15,349 nucleotides of DNA from DASXUC01 sp036505015 (GTDB lineage Bacteria > Sysuimicrobiota > Sysuimicrobiia > Sysuimicrobiales > Kaftiobacteriaceae): the NCBI GenBank assembly GCA_036505015.1, contig DASXUC010000151.1, forward strand, positions 1-15,349, written 5' to 3'. Shown in pieces: positions 1-5,903 of this stretch (positions within the stretch are counted from its first letter, which is position 1; each line of letters opens with the position of its first letter). The notes under the pieces are model-generated. The model saw only the letters and a list, made by a program, of their open reading frames with translations, was not told the origin of the DNA and did no database searches. Both the position numbers and the translations under genes were made by a program.

Positions 1-143
1 GCCACTGCCCCGGCCTCCGCAGCGATCTTCGCCTGGTCGGCCGTCGTGACGTCCATGATGGTTCCGCCTTTCAGCATCTGGGCGAGACCACGCTTGACGA
101 CTACGGTCCCACTCTCGACCATATCGGTGCCACTCTGATCCAT
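1..143 (-). CDS. pdxS: Pyridoxal 5'-phosphate synthase lyase subunit PdxS (N-terminal part)
   Basis: PdxS forms the dodecameric core of the DXP-independent vitamin B6 pathway. It condenses ribose/ribulose 5-phosphate, glyceraldehyde 3-phosphate and ammonia (supplied by the glutaminase PdxT) into PLP in the cytoplasm. Only the first 47 codons are present and the rest lies beyond the left edge (the family is about 290-300 aa). The visible part reads MDQSGTDMVESGT, then VKRGLAQMLKGG and TIMDVTTADQAKIAAEAGAVA. This is the diagnostic PdxS opening, including the Asp of the MDV segment that begins the (beta/alpha)8 barrel and lines the active site. The ATG at 143 has a GAGGGGG ribosome-binding site 8 nt upstream. 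It lies downstream of an FMN-type riboswitch and a terminator hairpin, so expression probably depends on read-through of that leader. Identity is secure; what follows in the operon (pdxT or riboflavin genes) cannot be seen. Confidence 0.93.
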   Translation of the reverse strand, partial: MDQSGTDMVESGTVVVKRGLAQMLKGGTIMDVTTADQAKIAAEAGAV

Positions 144-190
144 ACGACCCACCCCCTCGACTGCCGCCGCCCCAGCATGTGATTGTGAGA

Positions 191-220
191 CAAAGCAAAA
201 GACGCCCGAACTCGGGCGTC
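191..220 (-). terminator. Intrinsic terminator hairpin in the pdxS leader
   Basis: On the minus strand GACGCCCGA and TCGGGCGTC form a perfect 9-bp stem with a 2-base spacer (201-220). It is followed directly by TTTT and a T-rich stretch (TTTTGCTTTG, 191-200). It lies between the FMN aptamer and the pdxS start, where an expression platform is expected. Upstream TGCCCC (224-229) could pair with GGGGCA in the aptamer (443-448), and GAGTGC (228-233) with GCACTC (459-464), so alternative folds exist. Premature termination when FMN is bound is the simplest model. The 2-nt loop means that in practice the innermost pairs would open. Confidence 0.75.
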
Positions 221-249
221 CTCGGGGCACTCAGGCGCCTTTCCCTTGC

Positions 250-455
250 AGCCCTCACCTCATACGGACTGTACCGTCGACCCCGGAATTCCACCGGGCC
301 ACGACCCTTCAAGTTCGGGATCAGGTGTCAGATGTCAGGTGTCAGTCAAACCTGAGACCTGAAACCTGAGACCTTGCACCTGAAAGGTCTCACGGGCTGT
401 CACCGCCGATCGGGAATCACCCTGAACTACCAGGGCTCACCCTGCCCCAGAACAC
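250..455 (-). promoter_or_regulatory. FMN riboswitch (RFN element) in the pdxS leader
   Basis: Read on the minus strand, three conserved blocks occur in the right order. They are GGGGCAGGGTGA (437-448), TTCCCGATCGGCGGT continuing into GACAGCCCGTGAG (389-416), and GGTGGAATTCC followed by GTCGACGGTACAGTCCGTATGAG (259-294). These match the FMN aptamer consensus GGGGCAGGGUGAAAUUCCC-ACCGGCGGU-AGCCCGCGAG ... GGUGAAAUUCCGG-GCCGACGGU-AGUCCGGAUG. Two oddities appear. About 20 nt is inserted between the first GGGTGA and TTCCC, giving a second copy of GGGTGA. A 68-nt repeat hairpin occupies the variable region. A possible P1 is AGCCCT (432-437) with AGGGCT (250-255), but the exact P1 is uncertain. FMN riboswitches normally control riboflavin synthesis or uptake; here the first gene downstream is pdxS. 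Confidence 0.85.
321..388. repeat. TCAGGT/ACCTGA repeat hairpin inside the riboswitch
   Basis: Short direct repeats (TCAGGTGTCA at 321-330 and again within 335-344; ACCTGAGACCT at 350-360 and 364-374) are arranged so that 321-340 is an imperfect inverted copy of 350-369. By my count 17 of 20 positions match, with a 9-nt loop. The block sits exactly between the conserved 5' and 3' parts of the FMN aptamer, where natural aptamers carry a variable-length stem. In RNA it would simply lengthen that stem, which explains how an expanding or inserted repeat could be tolerated. Confidence 0.8.
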
Positions 456-482
456 TGCGAGTGCTCGGTAGTGCTGGAAGTC

Positions 483-511
483 ATGGTAGCCCCGCCTCGC
501 AGGCGTGTCAA
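483..511 (-). promoter_or_regulatory. Sigma70-type promoter for the riboswitch-pdxS leader
   Basis: On the minus strand a perfect -35 box TTGACA (506-511) is followed by exactly 17 nt and a -10-like TACCAT (483-488, 4 of 6 consensus). The predicted start near 476 leaves about 20 nt before the first conserved aptamer block. The -35 box overlaps the TGA stop codon of the STAS gene (508-510), so the leader has its own promoter at the very end of the upstream gene. Confidence 0.65.
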
Positions 512-885
512 TCGCTGTCGTTGGGCGGCGGAATATGCAGGGCCTCCAAGGCCATTGCCACGGTGTCGACGATACGCAGGCGGCGGCCCAGGCCCACCAG
601 GTCGAGAATCCGCCGCACCTGCGGCAGCGGGCCGACCACGATGACCGGGCGGTCGGCGGCGATGCTCTGAGCGTGAAAATCCTCAAGGGCACGGACGCCG
701 GTCAGATCCAGATATTCGACGTGCGTGAAATCGACGACGACTGGAGCATCCCCGGGGAGGCTGGCGAGGTGCTGGGCGAGCTTCGGCGCGGTGGCCAGAT
801 CAATTTCGCCGTGGACGTGGAGCACAACGGCCTCCCCAATGGTTTCGTGCTCGACATGCCACCACGAACCGATCGGCGCATCCAT
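508..885 (-). CDS. STAS-domain protein (anti-sigma factor antagonist-like)
   Basis: This is a 125-aa single STAS domain of the SpoIIAA/RsbV type. Such proteins bind and release anti-sigma kinases or act in partner-switching modules in the cytoplasm. Visible features are VVLHVHGEIDLATAPKL (residues 21-36), the central strand VVVDFTHVEYLDLTGVRAL (49-67) and the C-terminal VGLGRRLRIVDTVAMAL. The family phosphorylation motif D-S-[ST]-G reads D60-L-T62-G, so Thr62 would be the phosphate acceptor and the first Ser is replaced by Leu. The ATG at 885 starts right before the domain. A GTG at 945 with 20 extra residues is possible, and neither start has an ideally placed Shine-Dalgarno. No kinase, phosphatase or sigma factor is adjacent, so the partner is unknown. 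It is divergent from the XRE gene. Confidence 0.85.
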   Translation of the reverse strand: MDAPIGSWWHVEHETIGEAVVLHVHGEIDLATAPKLAQHLASLPGDAPVVVDFTHVEYLDLTGVRALEDFHAQSIAADRPVIVVGPLPQVRRILDLVGLGRRLRIVDTVAMALEALHIPPPNDSD

Positions 886-1016
886 TCGGGAAAAGCGGGA
901 ACCTCCGGCCACACCGCCGCGTAATCTCAGTGAAGGCCCTGCCACAGGCTAGCGATTTTTCGCCGCGAAGCAGGCCGGTCCTCTGAACCAAAGAGTATTC
1001 TCGAGGTGAACAATCC

Positions 1017-1268
1017 GTGCGGAAAGATCAAGCCGCCTCGGCGGTCAAATCCACCTTGGGGAAACGCGTCCGCCATCTGCGCCGGGCGCATGCCCTCACC
1101 CAGCGTGAGCTGGCCAGGCGGGCGGGCCTCCATCCGACCTATCTCGCCGGGGTCGAGCGCGGCGAACGCAATCCCGCCCTCGAGAACCTGAACGCGATTG
1201 CCGACGCGCTGGGCGTGAAGCTCGCCGAGTTGTTCATGTTTGACGGCGTCCCCGGGCCCGGACAGTAG
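1017..1268 (+). CDS. XRE-family helix-turn-helix DNA-binding protein
   Basis: This is an 83-aa protein consisting of one Cro/C1-type helix-turn-helix. The segment LGKRVRHLRRAHALTQRELARRAGLHPTYLAGVERGERNPALENLNAIADALGV (about residues 14-67) carries the classic TQxELAxxAGL...Y(L/I)xxVExGxRNP pattern, with the recognition helix near residues 38-48. It has no ligand-binding or dimerisation extension, so it is probably a small repressor. The start is GTG at 1017, with GAGGTGA 9 nt upstream. It is followed after 36 nt by a stand-alone RAM-domain gene on the same strand, probably co-transcribed, and it is divergent from the STAS gene, so the 131-nt gap 886-1016 probably holds the promoters and any operator. 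The target is unknown. Confidence 0.9.
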   Translation: MRKDQAASAVKSTLGKRVRHLRRAHALTQRELARRAGLHPTYLAGVERGERNPALENLNAIADALGVKLAELFMFDGVPGPGQ

Positions 1269-1304
1269 CCGGACAGGAATCGCGCCGGCCCCATCAGAAC
1301 GCTA

Positions 1305-1544
1305 GTGGGCGTGAGGGAGGTGGCCTACTTCCTGATCTCGCTGGACCGCCACACCCCCGCCGCCGTCGCGCGCCAGATCCGGGACGTTGCCGGGATCGTG
1401 GATGCGCACGTGACGATGGGCGACTTCGACATCGTCGCCGTGGCGGAGGGTGACGGCACAAAAGGCTTTCCAGGGATCGCGTCGGCCGTGCGCCGGATCG
1501 AGGGGGTGGCGAGGGTCGCCACCTGCGTCGTGGTCAAACCCTGA
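1305..1544 (+). CDS. Stand-alone RAM (Lrp/AsnC ligand-binding) domain protein
   Basis: The 79-aa protein matches the C-terminal effector-binding domain of Lrp/AsnC regulators but has no helix-turn-helix. The order AYFLISLDR..VARQIRDVAGIVDAHVTMGDFDIVAVAEGD...IASAVRRIEGVARVATCVVV is the typical beta-alpha-beta-beta-alpha-beta RAM fold, with the glycine turn G-D-F-D-I. Stand-alone RAM proteins are known in bacteria and archaea and form rings that bind amino acids. The adjacent XRE gene could supply the missing DNA-binding function, but that is inference. GTG starts are possible at 1305, 1311 and 1320, with no clear Shine-Dalgarno. The 3' end overlaps the converging oxidoreductase gene by 11 nt. 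Confidence 0.82.
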   Translation: MGVREVAYFLISLDRHTPAAVARQIRDVAGIVDAHVTMGDFDIVAVAEGDGTKGFPGIASAVRRIEGVARVATCVVVKP

Positions 1545-2466
1545 TCGGGGGCGATACCATTGCCATCGTGCGCAGCAACTGGTGGGCTACTTCCAGGGCG
1601 CGCAGCCCATCTTCGCCCGAGACCAGCGGCCGCTCCCGCCCCCGGACGCAGTCGAGGAAGTGCCGCAGTTCCGCCTGCAGCGGTTCTTCCCCGTGCACCG
1701 TGGTGCGCTGGGCCTCCCCCCCGAACGGCTGGACAACCGTGTGCTGGCGGAGGTAATCCAGCCGGATCGCGCGATCGGACGTCGTGATTTCGATCTCGGC
1801 GGCTTTCTCGGCGGAAATGCGGCTGGCCATCAGCCACGCCACGCACCCCGTCGACAGCCGGAGATGCGCGACGGCCAGGTCCTCGTGGGAATTGTGCACC
1901 CGGAGGCCCATCCCGCTGACCTCCGTCACGCGGCCGCCGGTCAGCCCCAGGATGATGTCGATGTCGTGGATCATCAGGTCCATCACCACTCCAACATCCA
2001 TCGCCCGGGTTCGGTCATACGGGCGCACGCGGCGCGTGTGGATGAACATGGGGTCCCCGGCGAGGGCCGCCAGCTGCCGCACCGCGGGTTTGAAGCGCTC
2101 CACGTGTCCCACCAATAGGACGCGCTCGCGCTCCTCGGCGACCGCGACCAGTTCTGCGGCTTCTTGCAAGGTGGAGGTCATGGGCTTTTCGACGAGGACA
2201 TGCACGCCCGCGGCGAGGAACTCCCGGGCGACCCGATAGTGCAGGGCGGTCGGGACAACCACGCTGACCGCGTCGACGCGGCCGATCAACGCGCGGTAGT
2301 CCGTGAAGGCCTGACACCTGTAGCGGTGGGCACATGCGCGCGCGCCGGCGGCGTCGAGATCGGCGACACCAACCAGCTCCGCATCGCGGAGGCCGGCATA
2401 GATGCGGGCGTGGTGACGCCCCCACTGCCCGAGTCCAATCACCGCCACGCGGGTTGTGCCCTGCAC
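1534..2466 (-). CDS. Gfo/Idh/MocA-family oxidoreductase, probable UDP-GlcNAc 3-dehydrogenase
   Basis: This is a 310-aa NAD(P)-dependent sugar dehydrogenase. The N-terminal Rossmann motif VIGLGQWG has Gly at 11, 13 and 16. The family EKP motif is VLVEKPMTS (Glu93-Lys94-Pro95), and the catalytic segment MDLMIHDIDIIL has Asp163 and His167 (DxxxH). Length and motifs fit the GnnA/WlbA-like group, which oxidises the 3-OH of UDP-GlcNAc so that a partner aminotransferase can install an amine. That partner type is encoded 16 nt upstream in the same operon. The product would be UDP-GlcNAc3N or a related diamino sugar for lipid A or surface polysaccharide. The start is GTG at 2466 with GGCGAGG about 11 nt before it. 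The family call is firm; the substrate rests on gene pairing. Confidence 0.88.
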   Translation of the reverse strand: MQGTTRVAVIGLGQWGRHHARIYAGLRDAELVGVADLDAAGARACAHRYRCQAFTDYRALIGRVDAVSVVVPTALHYRVAREFLAAGVHVLVEKPMTSTLQEAAELVAVAEERERVLLVGHVERFKPAVRQLAALAGDPMFIHTRRVRPYDRTRAMDVGVVMDLMIHDIDIILGLTGGRVTEVSGMGLRVHNSHEDLAVAHLRLSTGCVAWLMASRISAEKAAEIEITTSDRAIRLDYLRQHTVVQPFGGEAQRTTVHGEEPLQAELRHFLDCVRGRERPLVSGEDGLRALEVAHQLLRTMAMVSPPIRV

Positions 2467-2482
2467 CCGATGTGCCTCGCCG

Positions 2483-3607
2483 CTAGGCGCGCTGCGGGGA
2501 GAAGTCAGACACCGCCTCCACGATTCGCACCAGGTCGCCGTCTTCCAGTGCGGGATGAACCGGCAGCGACAGCACCTCCCGGGTCAGGGCCGTCGCGACG
2601 GGGTATGCGCCACCAAATCCGAGCTTCCGATACGCAGGAGAATCCGGGATCAACGACGGGTAGTAGACGCGGTGTCCAATCCCGGCCGCGGTGAGGTGCT
2701 GCGCCAGGACGTCGCGCTGCTGTGATGCGCGGATCGTGTATTGGTTGTACACATGAACGTGGCCGGTCGGTTCCGCGGGCGGCGTGAGCCAACTCACCCC
2801 GGCAAACCCGTCGGTCAGCCGGGCCGCATGGGCGCGGCGGATGGCATTCATCTCGTCCAAGCGCTCCAGCTGCCCCAATCCGATCGCCGCGGCAATGTCG
2901 GTCATGCGGTAGTTGTAACCGATGGCCTCGTACACATACTCGCTGGACCCGTTCTGGCCGACGTTCACCAGCAGCCGGGTGCGGTGCGCCGTCTCCCCGT
3001 CACCGGTCACGACCATGCCGCCTTCGCCGGTGGTCATGTTCTTCGACGGGTAGAAGCTGAAGACGGCCGCGTCGCCAAACGTGCCGACCTTCTGCCCGCG
3101 ATAGGTCGCGCCGTGCGCCTGCGCGCAATCTTCAATCAGCAGGATCCCCAGACGCTCGCGGATCTCCAGCAGCGGGCCGAGATCGCAGGGCAGGCCGTAG
3201 AGGTGCACGCACAACACCGCGCGGGCCCCATCCCGCGCCGCCCGCTCGACCGCATCGGGATCCAGGCTGTACGTCAGCGCGTCCACGTCGACAAACACCG
3301 GGACCGCGCCGGCCTGGAGGATCGCGTTGCTCGTCGCGACAAACGAGAACGGGGTCGTCACCACACGGTCGCCGGGGCCGATGCGCAGAGCCTCCAGCGC
3401 GACCTGCAGCGCGGTGGTCCCCGAGGATGTCGCCACGGCGTGTTCGACCCCGAGGTACGCGGCGAACGCGGCCTCGAACGCTCTGACCTGGACCCCGGCC
3501 ACCAGCATGCCGGAGTCCAGGACGGCCATCACCCGGCGCTTCTCGTTTTCAGAGATGACCGGGCGGGCGATCGGGATCTTCCGAGATGAAGTCCGCACAG
3601 CCGTCAT
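2483..3607 (-). CDS. DegT/DnrJ/EryC1/StrS-family PLP-dependent sugar aminotransferase
   Basis: This is a 374-aa fold-type I aminotransferase acting on nucleotide-linked keto sugars. From the ATG at 3607, visible motifs are the phosphate-cup SSGTTAL (61-67), VTTPFSFVATSNAI (83-96), the pyridine-nitrogen Asp and ring partner in LIEDCAQAHGA (Asp160, Gln163) and the Schiff-base lysine in FSFYPSKNMTTGEGG (Lys189). YNYRMTDIAAAIGLGQL is also family-typical. A start four codons upstream (3619) is in frame, but AGGAG sits 4 nt before the ATG at 3607, favouring the shorter form. With the downstream Gfo/Idh/MocA gene it forms the GnnA-GnnB/WbpB-WbpE type of pair (3-keto formation, then transamination, usually from glutamate). 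Narrow substrate specificity cannot be read from the sequence. Confidence 0.9.
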   Translation of the reverse strand: MTAVRTSSRKIPIARPVISENEKRRVMAVLDSGMLVAGVQVRAFEAAFAAYLGVEHAVATSSGTTALQVALEALRIGPGDRVVTTPFSFVATSNAILQAGAVPVFVDVDALTYSLDPDAVERAARDGARAVLCVHLYGLPCDLGPLLEIRERLGILLIEDCAQAHGATYRGQKVGTFGDAAVFSFYPSKNMTTGEGGMVVTGDGETAHRTRLLVNVGQNGSSEYVYEAIGYNYRMTDIAAAIGLGQLERLDEMNAIRRAHAARLTDGFAGVSWLTPPAEPTGHVHVYNQYTIRASQQRDVLAQHLTAAGIGHRVYYPSLIPDSPAYRKLGFGGAYPVATALTREVLSLPVHPALEDGDLVRIVEAVSDFSPQRA

Positions 3608-3653
3608 GAGTCTCCTCATAGTGTCCTCACGATCCTGGGGGCTTTCTCCGGCC

Positions 3654-4106
3654 TCATTCCCCCGCCCCTGCCTGTCCGTCCAGCTGCCCTTTGATCGCCG
3701 CCAGCATGCTTTCCATGTTCTTGCGGACCAGCACTTTCAGCAGGTTCGACAGCAGCGCCCCCGCCAGCGGCAGGTCCAGTTCGAAGTCCACGGCGACGGT
3801 GGTCTGCGTGCCGCCCTCGACGGGGGCAAACTCCCAGATCCCCTCGTATTTCGAGAAATCGCCCTCCCGCAGATGAAACGTGCAAACGTGGCGGGCATCG
3901 TCCCAGCGGTCTTCCTCCACCCACCGGATCTTTCGGCCCTGAACAATTCCTACCCATTCCGTGACCGTGTCGCCGTTCCGCCGCTCCAAGACCTTCACCG
4001 CCTCCAGATCGGGCATGAATTGGGGGAAGGCCTCGACGTCTTTCGCAAATGCGTACACGCGATCGATTGGAGCGCGGATGAGAGTTGTCGCCTGCACCCT
4101 GGCCAT
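3654..4106 (-). CDS. SRPBCC/START-like (polyketide cyclase/dehydrase family) protein
   Basis: This is a 150-aa helix-grip protein of the COQ10/START or aromatase-cyclase-like group, which bind hydrophobic ligands. The N-terminal ARVQATTLIRAPIDRVYAFAKDVEAFPQFMPDLEAVKVLER and the later WEFAPVEGGTQTTVAVDFELDLPLAG are characteristic, followed by the long C-terminal helix LLSNLLKVLVRKNMESMLAAIKGQL that closes the ligand cavity. The ATG at 4106 is only 4 nt after the permease stop. AAGGG inside the end of that gene can serve as ribosome-binding site, so the two are translationally coupled. A longer frame to 4145 would overlap the permease and is unlikely. The ligand is unknown; its place between a sugar importer and sugar-modifying enzymes is unexplained. 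Confidence 0.87.
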   Translation of the reverse strand: MARVQATTLIRAPIDRVYAFAKDVEAFPQFMPDLEAVKVLERRNGDTVTEWVGIVQGRKIRWVEEDRWDDARHVCTFHLREGDFSKYEGIWEFAPVEGGTQTTVAVDFELDLPLAGALLSNLLKVLVRKNMESMLAAIKGQLDGQAGAGE

Positions 4107-4110
4107 CCTG

Positions 4111-4971
4111 CTAGCCCTTGACCGCTCCCGCCGTGAGGCCGGCAATGAAGCGGTCGATAAACAGGTTGTAGACGATGGCGATGGGGATGCTGGTGATCAA
4201 GGCCGCGGCCATCATCGCGCCCCAGTTGAAGACGTCGCCGAACAGCACGACGGGAATACCCAGACTGACGGTCATCTTCCCCACGGAACTGATGAACGTC
4301 AGGGCATAGACAAAGTCCTGCATCACCAGGGTGAAGGAAAAGAACGCGGCGGTGAGCACACCGGATACGGCCAGCGGCAGCACGACCATGCGCATCGCGG
4401 CCAGGCGGCTGTACCCGTCGATCATCGCCTGGTCTTCAATGTCGCGCGGGATCGACCGGAAAAAGCCCATCAGCAGCCACGTACAAAACGGAATCGTGAA
4501 CGTCGGATAGACCAGCACCAGCGCCCACAGCGAGTTCTGCAGCCCCAGCACCGAGATGACGCGGGAGAATGGGATGAACAGCAGCGTCGGCGGGATCAGA
4601 TAGGTGAGAAAGATGCCGATGCCCAGCCGCTCGCCCCAGCGGCCTGTCAACCGGGCCAGCGCGTACCCGGCAGGAACCGCCAGGACCAGCGTGATCGCGA
4701 CGACCGCCACGCCGACCAGCACGGTATTGCGCACCCAGGCCAGAAAGGCGGTTTTCTCCAGCAGATATTCGAAGTGTTGCATCGTTGGAGCTTCGTTGAA
4801 GATCCAGGGGATGTGCGAGCGGACCGTGGCGGCGACGTAGAGATCTCTGTCCTCCTTGAAGGCGGTGACGAACATCCAGTAGAACGGGAAGACGGCCAGG
4901 AGCGTGAACGCGCCGGCCGCCCCGTAGAGACCGACGCGTTTGATGAGTCGCCCCACCCGGCGTCCCGTCAT
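4111..4971 (-). CDS. ABC sugar transporter permease, MalG type
   Basis: This is a 286-aa inner-membrane permease of the CUT1/MalG class with about six hydrophobic segments, beginning with AAGAFTLLAVFPFYWMFVTAF (residues 18-38). The cytoplasmic EAA loop, which docks the ATPase, is EDQAMIDGYSRLAAMRMVVLPLA (179-201), with the conserved Gly186. RNTVLVGVAVVAITLVLAVPAGYALAR (81-107) is typical of the family. Its ATG overlaps the stop of the MalF-type gene as ATGA (4968-4971), indicating tight coupling. It forms a heterodimeric channel with that protein. The substrate is probably an oligosaccharide or polyol, but nothing in the permease fixes it. Confidence 0.93.
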   Translation of the reverse strand: MTGRRVGRLIKRVGLYGAAGAFTLLAVFPFYWMFVTAFKEDRDLYVAATVRSHIPWIFNEAPTMQHFEYLLEKTAFLAWVRNTVLVGVAVVAITLVLAVPAGYALARLTGRWGERLGIGIFLTYLIPPTLLFIPFSRVISVLGLQNSLWALVLVYPTFTIPFCTWLLMGFFRSIPRDIEDQAMIDGYSRLAAMRMVVLPLAVSGVLTAAFFSFTLVMQDFVYALTFISSVGKMTVSLGIPVVLFGDVFNWGAMMAAALITSIPIAIVYNLFIDRFIAGLTAGAVKG

Positions 4972-5903
4972 CCGCCGACCTCCGTCCCCCGCGCCAGCCG
5001 GAGCATCGCGATCGCGGCAAGGACGAGCGCCGGCAGCAGAAAGAGTGCGATCGCCGCACCCTCCCCCAGGTCGCCCCCAAGAATGCCCCGCTGAAACGCC
5101 AGACTGGCGAGGACGTGGGTGCTGTTGTGGGGACCCCCGCGCGTCAGCAGGTAGACGACACCCAAATCGGTGGAGGTGAAGACGATCCCAAAGAGCACGG
5201 CCACGGTCACTACCGGCAGCAGCAGCGGCAGGTTGACCTGAAACAGCCGGCGCCAGAATGACGCGCCGTCGACGATGGCCGCCTCCCGGATCTCCTGCGG
5301 GATCGCGGACAACCCCGCCAGCACGACCACGGTGGCGAACGGAAACATCCGCCAGACGTGGATGATGATGATGGCCGTCATCGCCAGCTCGGTGTCGCCA
5401 AGCCAGTAGATCCAACCCTGGAACAACCCGGTCGCTCGCAGCGTCCAGTTGATGACGCTGAAGGTGGAGTCGAAGATCCAGGCCCACGCCATCGTCGCCA
5501 GCGACACCGGCACGGCCCACGGCAGGAGCAGCAGCATCCGCACAGCGCGCTTCCCGAAGAACGCCGCATCAAGCACGTTCGCGGCGGTGGTGGCCAGGAT
5601 CATCACCAGGACCTGCGAGACGACGGTGAAGATGAGGGTGTTCACCAGGGTGCGCTGGAACTGTGGATCGCCGATGATGGTTGTAAAGTGGCTCAGACCC
5701 ACCCACGGCAGCAGCGCCAGACTCCCCGATCTGGCCGAACTGAAGCTGAGCAGGATGGCCAGCACAAACGGGATCCCGACAAGCACGATGACGTACAGGA
5801 ACGCGGGAGCAAGCAGGATGCGGCCGAGCGCACCCTCCCGGTCTGCCAGCGTGCCCCGCCGAAAGACGACCGCGGCGGGCCGCGCTGCGTCAGGCAGCGC
5901 CAT
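4968..5903 (-). CDS. ABC sugar transporter permease, MalF type
   Basis: This is a 311-aa inner-membrane permease of the CUT1/MalF class. After a short cytoplasmic N-terminus comes the first membrane helix LAPAFLYVIVLVGIPFVLAILLSF (31-54). Further helices follow, and then the EAA loop EAAIVDGASFWRRLFQVNLPLLLPV (207-231), which matches the canonical EAA---G pattern better than its partner does. GGPHNSTHVLASLAFQRG near the C-terminus is typical of MalF-like proteins. The ATG at 5903 lies inside the end of the ATPase gene (14-nt overlap), and the 3' end overlaps the MalG-type gene by 4 nt. It has the normal six-helix core without the large periplasmic P2 insertion of enteric MalF. Confidence 0.93.
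   Translation of the reverse strand: MALPDAARPAAVVFRRGTLADREGALGRILLAPAFLYVIVLVGIPFVLAILLSFSSARSGSLALLPWVGLSHFTTIIGDPQFQRTLVNTLIFTVVSQVLVMILATTAANVLDAAFFGKRAVRMLLLLPWAVPVSLATMAWAWIFDSTFSVINWTLRATGLFQGWIYWLGDTELAMTAIIIIHVWRMFPFATVVVLAGLSAIPQEIREAAIVDGASFWRRLFQVNLPLLLPVVTVAVLFGIVFTSTDLGVVYLLTRGGPHNSTHVLASLAFQRGILGGDLGEGAAIALFLLPALVLAAIAMLRLARGTEVGG

Noticed and set aside
321..388. CRISPR-like array
   Set aside because: The repeats are only about 6-11 nt, nearly contiguous and partly inverted, with no spacers and no cas genes nearby.
2741..3589. Plus-strand open frame of 282 codons opposite the aminotransferase
   Set aside because: It is antisense to a gene with intact catalytic residues and its product has no recognisable domain.
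3961..5094. Plus-strand open frame of 377 codons opposite the permease genes
   Set aside because: Its product is extremely rich in Arg, Asp, Gln and His, a typical antisense image of hydrophobic membrane-protein codons.
4972..5520. Upstream extension of the MalG-type permease frame
   Set aside because: The extension overlaps the MalF-type permease in another frame and has no membrane-helix pattern. The ATG at 4971 in an ATGA overlap is the natural start.
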